A stretch of DNA of 64,000 nucleotides from Planctomycetota bacterium (GTDB lineage: Bacteria; Planctomycetota; Phycisphaerae; Phycisphaerales; UBA1924), in contig JAGWZK010000003.1 of the NCBI GenBank assembly GCA_018968885.1, positions 124,001-188,000 of the forward strand. The letters run 5' to 3'. This document shows, in pieces, positions 45,385 through 54,174 of the stretch; positions within the stretch are counted from its first letter, which is position 1, and each line of letters begins with the position of its first letter. The position numbers were made by a program, and so were the translations under genes. The notes below the pieces were generated by a model that was not told where the DNA came from, ran no database searches, and saw only the letters and a program-made list of their open reading frames with translations.

Positions 45385-46098
45385 TCAGTGCCCCAAATAC
45401 GCCTTCCGAACCACATCGCTCGATGCCAGTTCCTTGGCATCCCCCTGATTCACAATCTTCCCCGTCTCCAACACATACGCCCGGTGCGACACCTGCAACG
45501 CCATCCGCGCGTTCTGCTCCACCAGCAAGATTGTGGTGCCACTCGCATTGATCTCGCGGATGATCTTGAAAATTGTCTGAACGATCTGTGGCGCGAGACC
45601 CAGCGACGGTTCATCGAGCAAGAGCAAACGCGGCTTGGTCAACATCGCTCTCGCCATCGCCAGCATCTGCTGCTCTCCACCCGAAAGCGTCCCCGCCATC
45701 TGCCCCATCCGCTCACGCAAGCGCGGAAACAAGCCAAGCGCTCGCTCCAAGTCCTTGGCAATCTCTGCATGGTCATTGCGAATGAACGCACCCAGGTCCA
45801 GATTTTCCGCCACCGTCATATTCGGAAAAACTCCGCGACCCTCGGGCGACTGCACCAAACCCGAGCGCACGATCGCGTGCGCCGCCTGCCGCGAGATATC
45901 AGCGCCGTTGAAGACAATGCTGCCGCTCGCTGCGCGCCGAATCCCACTGATCGCACGCAATGTCGTTGTCTTTCCCGCGCCATTGCTCCCGATCAAAGAC
46001 ACAATCTCGCCCTGATTCACAGTCAGCGAAATGCCATGCAGGGCTTCGATCGCGCCGTACTTCACCACCAGGTCTTTGACTTCCAGAAGAGCACTCAT
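45385..46098 (-). CDS. livF: Branched-chain amino acid ABC transporter ATP-binding protein LivF
   Basis: 237 residues. Walker A GSNGAGKTTTL, Q-loop GLVQSPEGRGVFPNMTV, signature LSGGEQQMLAMARAM, Walker B LLLLDEPSLGLAPQ and the H-loop are intact. The GRGVFPNMTVAENLDLG block is specific for LivF. It is the last gene of the livKHMGF operon and overlaps livG by 4 bases. Confidence 0.96.
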   Translation of the reverse strand: MSALLEVKDLVVKYGAIEALHGISLTVNQGEIVSLIGSNGAGKTTTLRAISGIRRAASGSIVFNGADISRQAAHAIVRSGLVQSPEGRGVFPNMTVAENLDLGAFIRNDHAEIAKDLERALGLFPRLRERMGQMAGTLSGGEQQMLAMARAMLTKPRLLLLDEPSLGLAPQIVQTIFKIIREINASGTTILLVEQNARMALQVSHRAYVLETGKIVNQGDAKELASSDVVRKAYLGH

Positions 46099-46910
46099 AC
46101 TGCGCCCCCAACCACACCCTCCGCCGTTTCCTCAACTCCCAGATAGGCCTCGATCACTTTGGGGTCATTCTGCACCTGGCTCGGTGTGCCCGAACAAATC
46201 GTCTGACCGTGATCCAGCACCGTGATCCGCTCGCAGATCTTCATCACCAGACCCATGTCATGCTCAATCAACAGAATCGCCAGCCCAAAGCGATCGCGAA
46301 TCGCACGGATCGACTCTGCCAGCTCCACCTTCTCCGTCGGATTCATCCCTGCCGCCGGCTCATCCAACAAAAGCACCTTCGGTTGCGTCGCCAGCGCGCG
46401 GCAGATCTCCAACCTCCTCTGATCTCCATACGGCAAGTTCCGCGCCGATTCATCCGCCACCCGTTCCAACCCGAATATCGACAGCAGTTCCATCGCCTGA
46501 AGTCGCATCGCCTCTTCCTGTGCGACAAATCGTGGCGAGCGCAAGAGCGTCCCCAACAACGTGTGCTTCCCTCGCAGGTGGCATGCCAGTTTCACATTAT
46601 CCAAAACTGACAACTCACCAAACAGCCGAATGTTCTGAAACGTCCGCGCGATCCCCGCCGCCGCGATCTGATGGGGCTTGAGCGTCTCAATTCGCTTTCC
46701 CGCCAGCGTGGTCATTCCCGTCTGCGTCGTATACACACCCGTCAACAGGTTGAACGCCGTGGTCTTTCCCGCGCCATTCGGCCCGATCAATCCATACAAC
46801 CCGCGTGGGGGCAGCGCAATCGAAAAATCCTGCACCGCCTTCAAACCGCCGAAAGAAATCCCAATCCCGCGCACATCCAACAGCGCTGTCGTTGATTCAG
46901 CAGTGCTCAC
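46095..46910 (-). CDS. livG: Branched-chain amino acid ABC transporter ATP-binding protein LivG
   Basis: 271 residues. GPNGAGKTTAFNLLTGVY (Walker A), the LivG-specific ARTFQNIRLFGELSVLDNVKL, LPYGDQRRLEICRALA and LLLDEPAAGMNPTEK (Walker B) are present, and the C-terminal LIEHDMGLVMKICERITVLDHG completes the fold. Overlaps livF and livM by four bases each (ATGA), so the operon is tightly coupled. Confidence 0.96.
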   Translation of the reverse strand: MSTAESTTALLDVRGIGISFGGLKAVQDFSIALPPRGLYGLIGPNGAGKTTAFNLLTGVYTTQTGMTTLAGKRIETLKPHQIAAAGIARTFQNIRLFGELSVLDNVKLACHLRGKHTLLGTLLRSPRFVAQEEAMRLQAMELLSIFGLERVADESARNLPYGDQRRLEICRALATQPKVLLLDEPAAGMNPTEKVELAESIRAIRDRFGLAILLIEHDMGLVMKICERITVLDHGQTICSGTPSQVQNDPKVIEAYLGVEETAEGVVGGAV

Positions 46911-48019
46911 TTGGCACCTGCCTTCCGCTCACGGCGCTTTCCACTGAACCAGCCGGTGAACCAGTCAAGTTCCCAGATTTCCTTGACGCCAAAGAGCCCC
47001 TTGGGACGCACAATCATCATGATGATGAGCAAGAGCGCGAAAATGATCAGGCGATACTGCTGCGCCTCGCGCAGCACCTCGGGGAGCAGGATCAACACGA
47101 TCGCCGCCAGCACGCTGCCACTGATCGACCCCAGCCCACCCAGCACCACCAGCAGAATCACATCAAACGAGCGTTGAAAACCCGCATCCGTCGGCGATGG
47201 GTTCGCTCCGATGTGCGAATAAAGCCCACCCGCTACACCGCCCAAGGCCGCCGCCAAGACAAACGCCCGCACCTTGTACTTGGTCAGATCCACACCCATC
47301 GACCGCGCGGCGATCTCATCCTCACGAATCGAAAGCAGCGCCCGACCCGTGCTCGAATACTTGATCCGGTACGCGATCAGGCATGTCACACTCACAAACA
47401 GGAATATCCAGAACAGATTTGCGTACGAGGGAATCCCAAAGAACCCCGACGGCCCATTCAGGTGGATCAGCAGCTTGGCGCCTGCATCCTTTACTGCCGC
47501 CGCGTTGTCCAACTGCCCCTTGGTCAACTCCAGCATCACGCGAATGATCTCGCCAAAGCCAAGCGTGACGATCGCCAGATAATCACCCCGCAAGCGAAGC
47601 GAGGGGAGCCCGACCAGATATCCCGCGATCGCCGCGACCACGCACCCCAGCCCGATCCCTCCCAGCATCAGCCCGATGCCCTGGTAGTAGAAATTCGGAT
47701 CATTCACCGATCCATGCAGCAGCAGCGACCCGTAATACGTCGTCGCCCCCGCCACGTACGCGCCCACCGCCATAAAGCCGGCATGTCCCATCGAGAACTG
47801 CCCGGCGTATCCATTCACAATGTTCAATGACACCGCGGCAATCACAAACACACCCACGCGCCGCAACACATTCTGCCAATACTCATTCACCAGCACGGGT
47901 GAAGCAAAATGCACTACCAACGCCACCACGATGCACGCCACCCACGGCAGCAGCATCACGTCCCAGCGTGTCGCCACTTTGCCGGGGACATCCTGCTGAT
48001 GTTGCGCGAGGGTCTTCAT
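46907..48019 (-). CDS. livM: Branched-chain amino acid ABC permease LivM
   Basis: 370 residues. Many hydrophobic helices; LNIVNGYAGQFSMGHAGFMAVGAYVAG is the family motif near the N-terminus, and GVAGGLYSHIGANPSPTDAGF with SFDVILLVVLGGLGSISGSVLAA near the C-terminus is the coupling region. The stop overlaps the livG start; the start overlaps the livH stop (TGATG). Confidence 0.95.
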   Translation of the reverse strand: MKTLAQHQQDVPGKVATRWDVMLLPWVACIVVALVVHFASPVLVNEYWQNVLRRVGVFVIAAVSLNIVNGYAGQFSMGHAGFMAVGAYVAGATTYYGSLLLHGSVNDPNFYYQGIGLMLGGIGLGCVVAAIAGYLVGLPSLRLRGDYLAIVTLGFGEIIRVMLELTKGQLDNAAAVKDAGAKLLIHLNGPSGFFGIPSYANLFWIFLFVSVTCLIAYRIKYSSTGRALLSIREDEIAARSMGVDLTKYKVRAFVLAAALGGVAGGLYSHIGANPSPTDAGFQRSFDVILLVVLGGLGSISGSVLAAIVLILLPEVLREAQQYRLIIFALLLIIMMIVRPKGLFGVKEIWELDWFTGWFSGKRRERKAGAK

Positions 48020-49281
48020 CAGACTTTCTCCCGCGCTGTTGATCCCAAGAGTCCGCTAGGACGCAGCAGCAGCACCAGGATCAGAAGTCCAAAAACATAC
48101 ACATCCCGCAGTTCCGTGCTCACATAGCGCGAGCCAAAGAACTCAATCAGCGCGATCAGGAATCCACCAAGCACCGCGCCGCGCACATTGCCGATCCCCC
48201 CCACCACCGCCGCCACAAATGCCTTCAGGCCTAGGAGCACCCAGATGCCGTGGGCCGTCTGATTCACCAATGGATACTTCAAGGGATACAGGAACGCCGC
48301 CGCCGCCGCCAGCGCACTGCCAAGCACAAACGTGAAACTGATCACCGCGTTGGTGTTGATCCCCATCAGCGATGCCGTCTCAACACTGTGCGACACCGCC
48401 CGCATCGCCCGACCCAGCTTGGTCTTGAAAACCAATATCTGCAACCCGATCATCAGCCCAATCGACCCAGTCACGATCAGCACATCGATCAACCGGATCG
48501 GCACCAGGGGCGAACGCAGCACGCGGTACTTGGTTCCTTCAACGTCCTTTGCATTCCGCCGTGGCTGGGTGGAAATCTCCTCCCCCGCCGCGATCGTTCC
48601 CGGCTCTGCCACCACCACATTCAATGTCTCGATGCTGCTCTGTGCCCCTGCCGGTGCATCCGCCGCCGGGGGCTTCACATACTCAATCCGGTACTGCCGC
48701 TCGGCTTCAATCGTCAGGTTCTGATCCAGTTTCACCGTGCCGCGCTTGGAGCCCCCTGCCATCGTCCCCTCTGCCACACTCGTCTCATTCAGCACCCGAT
48801 CTTCAATCAGCGCGGGCATATTGCGGGGAATCGCGCCAAAGGGAATTGTCGCCGCAGGCGATCCGCCACTCTCGGCCACCGTCTTCCCCGGCAACTGACC
48901 CACGTTCTGCAAAAGCAGCGAGACGCCAATCGCCGTGATCAGCACATTCAACCGCGGCGCGCCTCGCAAGGGCCGATACGCAAATCGTTCGATGCAATAT
49001 CCAAACGTGGCGCACATCGCGATCGCAAGCAGAAACACGCACATCGCCACCCACCACGGCGCATGCTCCGGTTCGATCCCCATCTTGTTGGTGATCACCA
49101 CCGCCGCCGTCAGCGACGTCCACGTCCCCAAGACAAATATATCCGAGTGAGCAAAGTTGATGAACTTCAGCACGCCATACACAAGCGTGTACCCCAGCGC
49201 CACCAGCGCGTAGAGACTCCCCACGGCGATCGCGGCAATCAGAGTTTGGACAAAATCAGCCACGCGAATTCTTATTCCCAT
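48019..49281 (-). CDS. livH: Branched-chain amino acid ABC permease LivH with extended loop
   Basis: 420 residues from the ATG at 49281 (frame open to 49311). The LivH blocks are clear: SLYALVALGYTLVYGVLKFINFAHSD, LNVLITAIGVSLLLQN, ASLMGINTNAVISFTFVLGSALAA and KAFVAAVVGGIGNVRGAVLG. E. coli LivH has 308 residues; here about 100 extra residues (VAESGGSPAATIPFGAIPRN to about KDVEGTKYRVLRSPLVPIRL) sit in a loop after the LLLQN segment. The insert is Ala/Thr/Glu-rich and soluble, with no match that I recognise. An intrinsic terminator separates livK from livH. Confidence 0.9.
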   Translation of the reverse strand: MGIRIRVADFVQTLIAAIAVGSLYALVALGYTLVYGVLKFINFAHSDIFVLGTWTSLTAAVVITNKMGIEPEHAPWWVAMCVFLLAIAMCATFGYCIERFAYRPLRGAPRLNVLITAIGVSLLLQNVGQLPGKTVAESGGSPAATIPFGAIPRNMPALIEDRVLNETSVAEGTMAGGSKRGTVKLDQNLTIEAERQYRIEYVKPPAADAPAGAQSSIETLNVVVAEPGTIAAGEEISTQPRRNAKDVEGTKYRVLRSPLVPIRLIDVLIVTGSIGLMIGLQILVFKTKLGRAMRAVSHSVETASLMGINTNAVISFTFVLGSALAAAAAFLYPLKYPLVNQTAHGIWVLLGLKAFVAAVVGGIGNVRGAVLGGFLIALIEFFGSRYVSTELRDVYVFGLLILVLLLRPSGLLGSTAREKV

Positions 49282-49377
49282 CGCCCCCGCCGGTAACCAC
49301 ACACCTGCCACCCGCCCGGGGGGTCCAGTTTAGCAGAGAATCTCATCATCACGCACCCGAACTCTGCATCAGACCAA

Positions 49378-49404
49378 ACAAAAACCCGGACTTCCGCCCG
49401 GGTT
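49378..49404 (-). terminator. Attenuating terminator between livK and livH
   Basis: AACCCGG (49383-49389) pairs with CCGGGTT (49398-49404). On the minus strand it is followed by a T-rich run (TTTTTGTTTGG). It lies between the livK stop (49455) and livH start, so the binding protein is probably made in excess over the permease genes. Confidence 0.75.
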
Positions 49405-49454
49405 CAGGTGATTCAACTTTGGCAATCGTGATCACCAAACCGACGCAGCCGGAA

Positions 49455-50609
49455 TCACTCCGGTGTCACGGTCGTCACATACTTGGGCTCAGGCGGGTTA
49501 CCCGTCATCTCCACCACCACCGCGCTCTTGGTCGCATCGCGGTTGGAGTTAATGGTGATCTTCCCGGTCACACCTGCGAAATCCTTGGTGTCGGCGATCG
49601 CATCCCGCAGATCACGCCCACCCGGGGTCTTGGCCTTTTTCATCGCTGCAAACAGGATGTTCGCGGCGTCATATCCCAGCGCTGCCAATCCGTCCGGAGT
49701 CGAGCCGCCAAACTCCTTCTTGTACGACTTGATGAACGTCTGCACCGCGGCATCGGGCTGATCCGGCGCGTAGTGATTGGTGTAATAGCACCCCTCAATC
49801 GCGTCCTTGCCAATCTTGGCCAACTGCTCCGAATCCCATCCGTCGCCACCCAGAAGCGGCGCAGTAATGCCCAGTTTGCGGGCCTGCAGGGCGATGTTCG
49901 CGACGTCCGTGTAATAACCGGGGATGTACACCACATCCGGCTTGCTGCTGCGAATGCTCGTCAACTGAGCGGTGAAATCCGTCGCTCCGCCCGTGTACGT
50001 CTGCTCTGTTGAGATCGTTCCGCCCATCTTCTTGTAGTTCAGCACGAATTGCTCTGCCAAGCCCACCGCATACGCCTGGGCCTGATCCACCAGCACCGCC
50101 GCGTTCTTGGCCTTCAACTCTTCACGAGCAAATTTCGCGCCCGCAAACCCCTGGAATGGATCGATAAAGCACACGCGGAAGACCATGTCTCCCACTGCCG
50201 TCACCTTGGGGTTCGTCGAAGACGGCGTGATCATCGGCACGCCCGCCTCCTGGCACACCGGGCCACCCGCCAGCGACAGCTTGCTCGCCACTTCGCCCAG
50301 GACAGCCGCGACCTTGTCGCTCTTGCACAGGCGCTCCACCGCGAGTTTGGCCTCGCCAGCATCGCCTCGCGTGTCGTATTCCTTCAGTTCGATCATCTGG
50401 CCATTCAAGCCACCCTTGGCATTGAACTCCTTGATCGCGAGCTTGATGCCGTTCGAGGTCGATTGACCAAAAGTCGCCTCCGAACCTGTCAGCGATCCAT
50501 AGTGTCCGATCTTGATCGGGTCGGCCGAAGCGACCGCCGCCAATGCCGAGCCACTCATCGCCAACACTGCCCCGATCGTCGCCAACGCGCGTTTTGCAAC
50601 TGTGAACAT
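49455..50609 (-). CDS. livK: Branched-chain amino acid ABC transporter substrate-binding protein
   Basis: 384 residues, periplasmic-binding protein type I fold. Signal peptide ALATIGAVLAMSGSALAAVASA, then IKIGHYGSLTGSEATFGQ, GGLNGQMIELKEYDTRGD, VPMITPSSTNPKVT and LRDAIADTKDFAGVTGKITIN. The ATG at 50609 begins MFTVAKRALATIG. It is the first gene of the liv operon and is divergent to the GH15 gene. Confidence 0.94.
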   Translation of the reverse strand: MFTVAKRALATIGAVLAMSGSALAAVASADPIKIGHYGSLTGSEATFGQSTSNGIKLAIKEFNAKGGLNGQMIELKEYDTRGDAGEAKLAVERLCKSDKVAAVLGEVASKLSLAGGPVCQEAGVPMITPSSTNPKVTAVGDMVFRVCFIDPFQGFAGAKFAREELKAKNAAVLVDQAQAYAVGLAEQFVLNYKKMGGTISTEQTYTGGATDFTAQLTSIRSSKPDVVYIPGYYTDVANIALQARKLGITAPLLGGDGWDSEQLAKIGKDAIEGCYYTNHYAPDQPDAAVQTFIKSYKKEFGGSTPDGLAALGYDAANILFAAMKKAKTPGGRDLRDAIADTKDFAGVTGKITINSNRDATKSAVVVEMTGNPPEPKYVTTVTPE

Positions 50610-50928
50610 GTGTCCTCATCCCTGCTGGAATTGTGATCTGACCGGGAAATCCGGCCCTCTCATGACGCAGCGAAAGGTATCAGGTTCCCCATTCTGCCGC
50701 GCGTCGCAACCTCATGACACTCTGGTTTGGACCTTGACAGGAAGGCGCAAGGTTCGAGAAAGAAAAGAGTTAGAGTGGATTCCCGGATTTGGGTCGATTC
50801 GGCGCCATTCTGCATGAATTCCCTTGACGACCTCACCATCACCGGTCAAAGTATGAGGTCATTCGAGAGCCAACTCGCCAAAGTCCGAGAAATTTCGGAC
50901 CCGGCGATCATTGTTTTTGGAGCAGGTT
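50610..50928. other. Divergent livK / GH15 intergenic region
   Basis: 319 bases. A perfect inverted repeat GTCCGA-GAAATT-TCGGAC lies at 50883-50900, about 30 bases before the GH15 start. A TTGACA-like hexamer near 50733 lacks a clear -10. No gene recognised. Confidence 0.5.
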
Positions 50929-53900
50929 ATGACTCGAGCTATCTATACCCGTCTGTATACCTTCATCGCGGCACTCGCCCTTTCGTCCCTCGCCGCCGCC
51001 ATCCCCTCACAGGTCGAGCACACACCCGGCCAACAGGCCTTCGGCGAACCCTCCGACGTCACCATGCGCGAGCCCGAGACCCCCCGCGAGACCGAACCAG
51101 TCCGCATTTACACCAGGGTCTCCTTCCAGTTCACCTACGACCGCGTCTGCATCTATTACACCACCGATGGTTCCGAGCCATCCGGCTCCTTCGGCACTCC
51201 CAGCGGCAGCACCCAGGTCCTCACCAACACCGGCGGCCAAGTCACCTTTGTTCGCAACGAATCCAGTGGCGGCACGCGCGATTGGTGGGTCTCCACTCTC
51301 CCCGGTTCGGCCCGCGCCTATGGCCAGAACATCAAGTACAAAATCTCCGCCTGGCAGAATTTCAACGGCCCCGAAGTCTTCACCAATGGTGCCAACACCG
51401 CCGCGGCTGCCAACACATATGTATATGTGAACAAGATCGTGTGGCCCGGTGCTGGTGCCGGACAGGGCAACCCCGCCGCGGGATACCCACCCGTCTCCTT
51501 CTGGAAAGAAGAAGCCATCTTCGGCAACACGTACACCGCCGGCCAGATCGACCAGAACGGCACGGTCTACGACTTCCACTTCCCAACTCCCGGCGGTGTG
51601 CAGGGCGTGGGCACACGCAATGAGGGATACGTCGATGGCGTCGACACCTTTCCCCCCGGCCTGCCCCTGGGCTGGCGTGGTCAGATGCACATCAATCAGG
51701 CCATGCTCGGCATCCGCACTCCCGGCGATGGCATCACTCACTGGCTCAGCAATCCCAACGGCGTCAGCTATAACAACATCCAGCAGAACTACGTCTCCAC
51801 CAGCAACACCATCATCACCAGTCAGCGATTGAACGCTGGTGGCAACAACATCTCCGTTCAACAGGCCGACTTCTCCCCTATGGGGATCACTTTCCCCAAT
51901 GACAATGGCGGAAGTGCTCAACGTCACATCTACATCAAGCGCCTCACCCTCACCAACAACACCGGTTCGGCTCAGGAAGTTTCCCTTTACTGGTACGTCG
52001 ATCACGCCCTCAATGGTGGCGATGGCTATGACGCTGCGTTTGTCGATGCACCTCGCAGCGCCATGGTCGCCTACGACAACACCTTCCGCGTGGTCACCGG
52101 CACAGGCACCGGCTTCACTGCTCCCAACGAATACAACCCCACCACCTCGCCCGGCTACACCAAGGACATTTCTCTCTATCTCGCCAGCGCCATGAAGTTG
52201 CTCGCTCCCAATGGCAGCGTGCAGAGCACCGCGACCGACTTCTGGCGCGACACGAGTGCCGATGGCGACAAGGGTTGGATGGGCATGCGTGTGAATCTGC
52301 CACCGGGCGTTCCCGTCAAGGTCGACATCTTGATGGTCGGTGTCGATGATCGCTTCGCCGGTGCCAGCGGCACATACGGCTTCAAAGCCGCCAATGTCGT
52401 CGATTGGTTCTACAACACCGACATGGGCTCGGTCCAAGCCGCGACTGATCTCTATTGGACCAACTGGCTTGCCAGTGGCGTCACTGTCTCCACACCTGAT
52501 CCCGCCTACGACGCCTTCATGCGTCGCTCACTCCTCGCGACCGCGTTGCACGTCGATGCCGTGAACGGCGGCGTGATCGCAGGGTTCCACAACGGCGCGT
52601 ATCCCTACGTCTGGCCCCGCGATGCCGTGTATGCCGCGGTGACGCTGGCCCGCACCGGCCACCTCAACGAAGCCGCGAATGTGTACCAGTGGATGAAGAC
52701 CACAACCTATCGCGACTTTGAGCCCTGGGGCCGCAAGGGCTTCTGGAAGCAGAAGTACTCCACCGACGGCTATGTCATCTGGGGTGCGCCGCAGATCGAT
52801 GAGACCGCCGTCTTCCCCTGGGGCCTCTGGTATCAGTACAAACTCACCGGCGACTCCTTCTTCCTCTCGCAATTTGTGGAGCAGGTCCGCGACTCGGTTG
52901 AGAGCATGACCCGAGATTCCTCGGACTCTCGCCTGCGTTACGAAGAGGCCTTCAACCTTGTCTACTCCAACAACGTGTGGGAAGATAGTTACGACACCTT
53001 TGTCTACTCCAATGCCAACGTGGTTCGCGGCTTGTGGGATGCCGGCAGCATCTTCAACGCCCTCGGCCTCTTCAGTGAGGGCGCCAGCGCCACCGGCAAG
53101 GGCAACATGATCAAGTCTGGCCTGGATGCGCGGCTGGATTGGAACGGTGAGAACACCGACATCAGCCAGCTCGGCATCGTCTACCCCTTCAATGTCTACT
53201 CGGCCACTGACTCGCGCTCGACTCGCGTGATTGATCGCATCAACGGCGTCGCCGCCGACACCTTTGGCAACATTCATCCCCTGGTCAACAACTCCGGCGA
53301 GCACGCCGGCACCATCAATCGCTACTGGGGCGATGGATATTGGAATGGCGGCCCTTGGTTCCTCTCCACGGCGTGGTACGGCCTTTATTACGCCGAGCGT
53401 CAGCACCTGACTCCCAACACCGGCGACATCGACAATCACAAACTGCGTCTGGACATCCTCAAGTCCAAGCTTGGCCCGACCGGCCTCGGCGCTGAACAGA
53501 TCGCTTTCTCGAACTCTTACCTCTATCCCGGTCAATCCGATTTCACACTGCAGACCGCCTGGCCCAACGCATGGGAAAGCATGAGCACCTTTGCCGATGG
53601 CATCATGAAGTTTGTCGAATTTGCCCCCAACGCCCCTAACAACTCCATGTCTTTCCGTCCCAACCTTCCCTCCTCCTGGGCCGACATGACCTTCAATGGC
53701 ATCAAGATGCGTGTGGCCCCCGCCAATGTCGAGCATCGTGTGAATCTCACCGTCCGCCGCCTGTCGGACGGCGCTGAACATCAGTTCACCAACGTCACCG
53801 GCAACACGCTGGGCCTGACCACCACCCTGCGCGTTCCTGCCGGCAGCAGCATCGGGCGTGTCACCATCAATGGCTGCCCCGCAACCTACACGTACAACAG

Positions 53901-54147
53901 CACCCTCGGCACCGTTCTGGTCGCGAACTTCCCAGCGGCTACAGGCCCGAACGCGACCACGCTGGTCAAGGCCTTCATCGGCTGCCCGGCGGACTTCAAC
54001 TCCGATGGCACTGTGGACTTCTTTGACTACCTCGACTTTGTCGCCGCATTCAGCAGCAACGATTGTTCCGCAGACTTCAACGTCGATGGCACCATCGACT
54101 TCTTTGATTACCTCGACTTTGTCGCCGCCTTCAGCTCGCCGTGCTGA
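50929..54147 (+). CDS. Secreted GH15-type glucan hydrolase with dockerin pair
   Basis: 1072 residues from the ATG at 50929, with GGAGCAGG upstream. Signal peptide MTRAIYTRLYTFIAALALSS. The N-terminal part (RVSFQFTYDRVCIYYTTDG) looks beta-rich. The central domain has YPYVWPRDAVYAAVTLARTG, close to the glucoamylase YxWPRDxxY motif, then ETAVFPWGLWYQYK, a good match for an (alpha/alpha)6 GH15-like catalytic domain. Such enzymes release glucose from starch-like glucans. C-terminal dockerin pair: CPADFNSDGTVDFFDYLDF and SADFNVDGTIDFFDYLDF, ending SSPC. The broken dockerin gene follows 27 bases later. Confidence 0.9.
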   Translation: MTRAIYTRLYTFIAALALSSLAAAIPSQVEHTPGQQAFGEPSDVTMREPETPRETEPVRIYTRVSFQFTYDRVCIYYTTDGSEPSGSFGTPSGSTQVLTNTGGQVTFVRNESSGGTRDWWVSTLPGSARAYGQNIKYKISAWQNFNGPEVFTNGANTAAAANTYVYVNKIVWPGAGAGQGNPAAGYPPVSFWKEEAIFGNTYTAGQIDQNGTVYDFHFPTPGGVQGVGTRNEGYVDGVDTFPPGLPLGWRGQMHINQAMLGIRTPGDGITHWLSNPNGVSYNNIQQNYVSTSNTIITSQRLNAGGNNISVQQADFSPMGITFPNDNGGSAQRHIYIKRLTLTNNTGSAQEVSLYWYVDHALNGGDGYDAAFVDAPRSAMVAYDNTFRVVTGTGTGFTAPNEYNPTTSPGYTKDISLYLASAMKLLAPNGSVQSTATDFWRDTSADGDKGWMGMRVNLPPGVPVKVDILMVGVDDRFAGASGTYGFKAANVVDWFYNTDMGSVQAATDLYWTNWLASGVTVSTPDPAYDAFMRRSLLATALHVDAVNGGVIAGFHNGAYPYVWPRDAVYAAVTLARTGHLNEAANVYQWMKTTTYRDFEPWGRKGFWKQKYSTDGYVIWGAPQIDETAVFPWGLWYQYKLTGDSFFLSQFVEQVRDSVESMTRDSSDSRLRYEEAFNLVYSNNVWEDSYDTFVYSNANVVRGLWDAGSIFNALGLFSEGASATGKGNMIKSGLDARLDWNGENTDISQLGIVYPFNVYSATDSRSTRVIDRINGVAADTFGNIHPLVNNSGEHAGTINRYWGDGYWNGGPWFLSTAWYGLYYAERQHLTPNTGDIDNHKLRLDILKSKLGPTGLGAEQIAFSNSYLYPGQSDFTLQTAWPNAWESMSTFADGIMKFVEFAPNAPNNSMSFRPNLPSSWADMTFNGIKMRVAPANVEHRVNLTVRRLSDGAEHQFTNVTGNTLGLTTTLRVPAGSSIGRVTINGCPATYTYNSTLGTVLVANFPAATGPNATTLVKAFIGCPADFNSDGTVDFFDYLDFVAAFSSNDCSADFNVDGTIDFFDYLDFVAAFSSPC

Positions 54148-54174
54148 TTTACGATTTGAATTTCATTCAAAGGG

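Noticed and set aside
45040-49296. Long plus-strand frames opposite the liv operon (45040-46146, 46805-47830, 48250-49296)
   Set aside because: His/Arg/Gln-rich translations typical of the antisense of GC-rich coding DNA; the liv genes are unambiguous.
51007-53781. Long frames on the minus strand under the GH15 gene (52437-51007 and 53781-52528)
   Set aside because: Opposite-strand shadows of a strongly conserved enzyme in GC-rich DNA; their translations match no family and are low-complexity.
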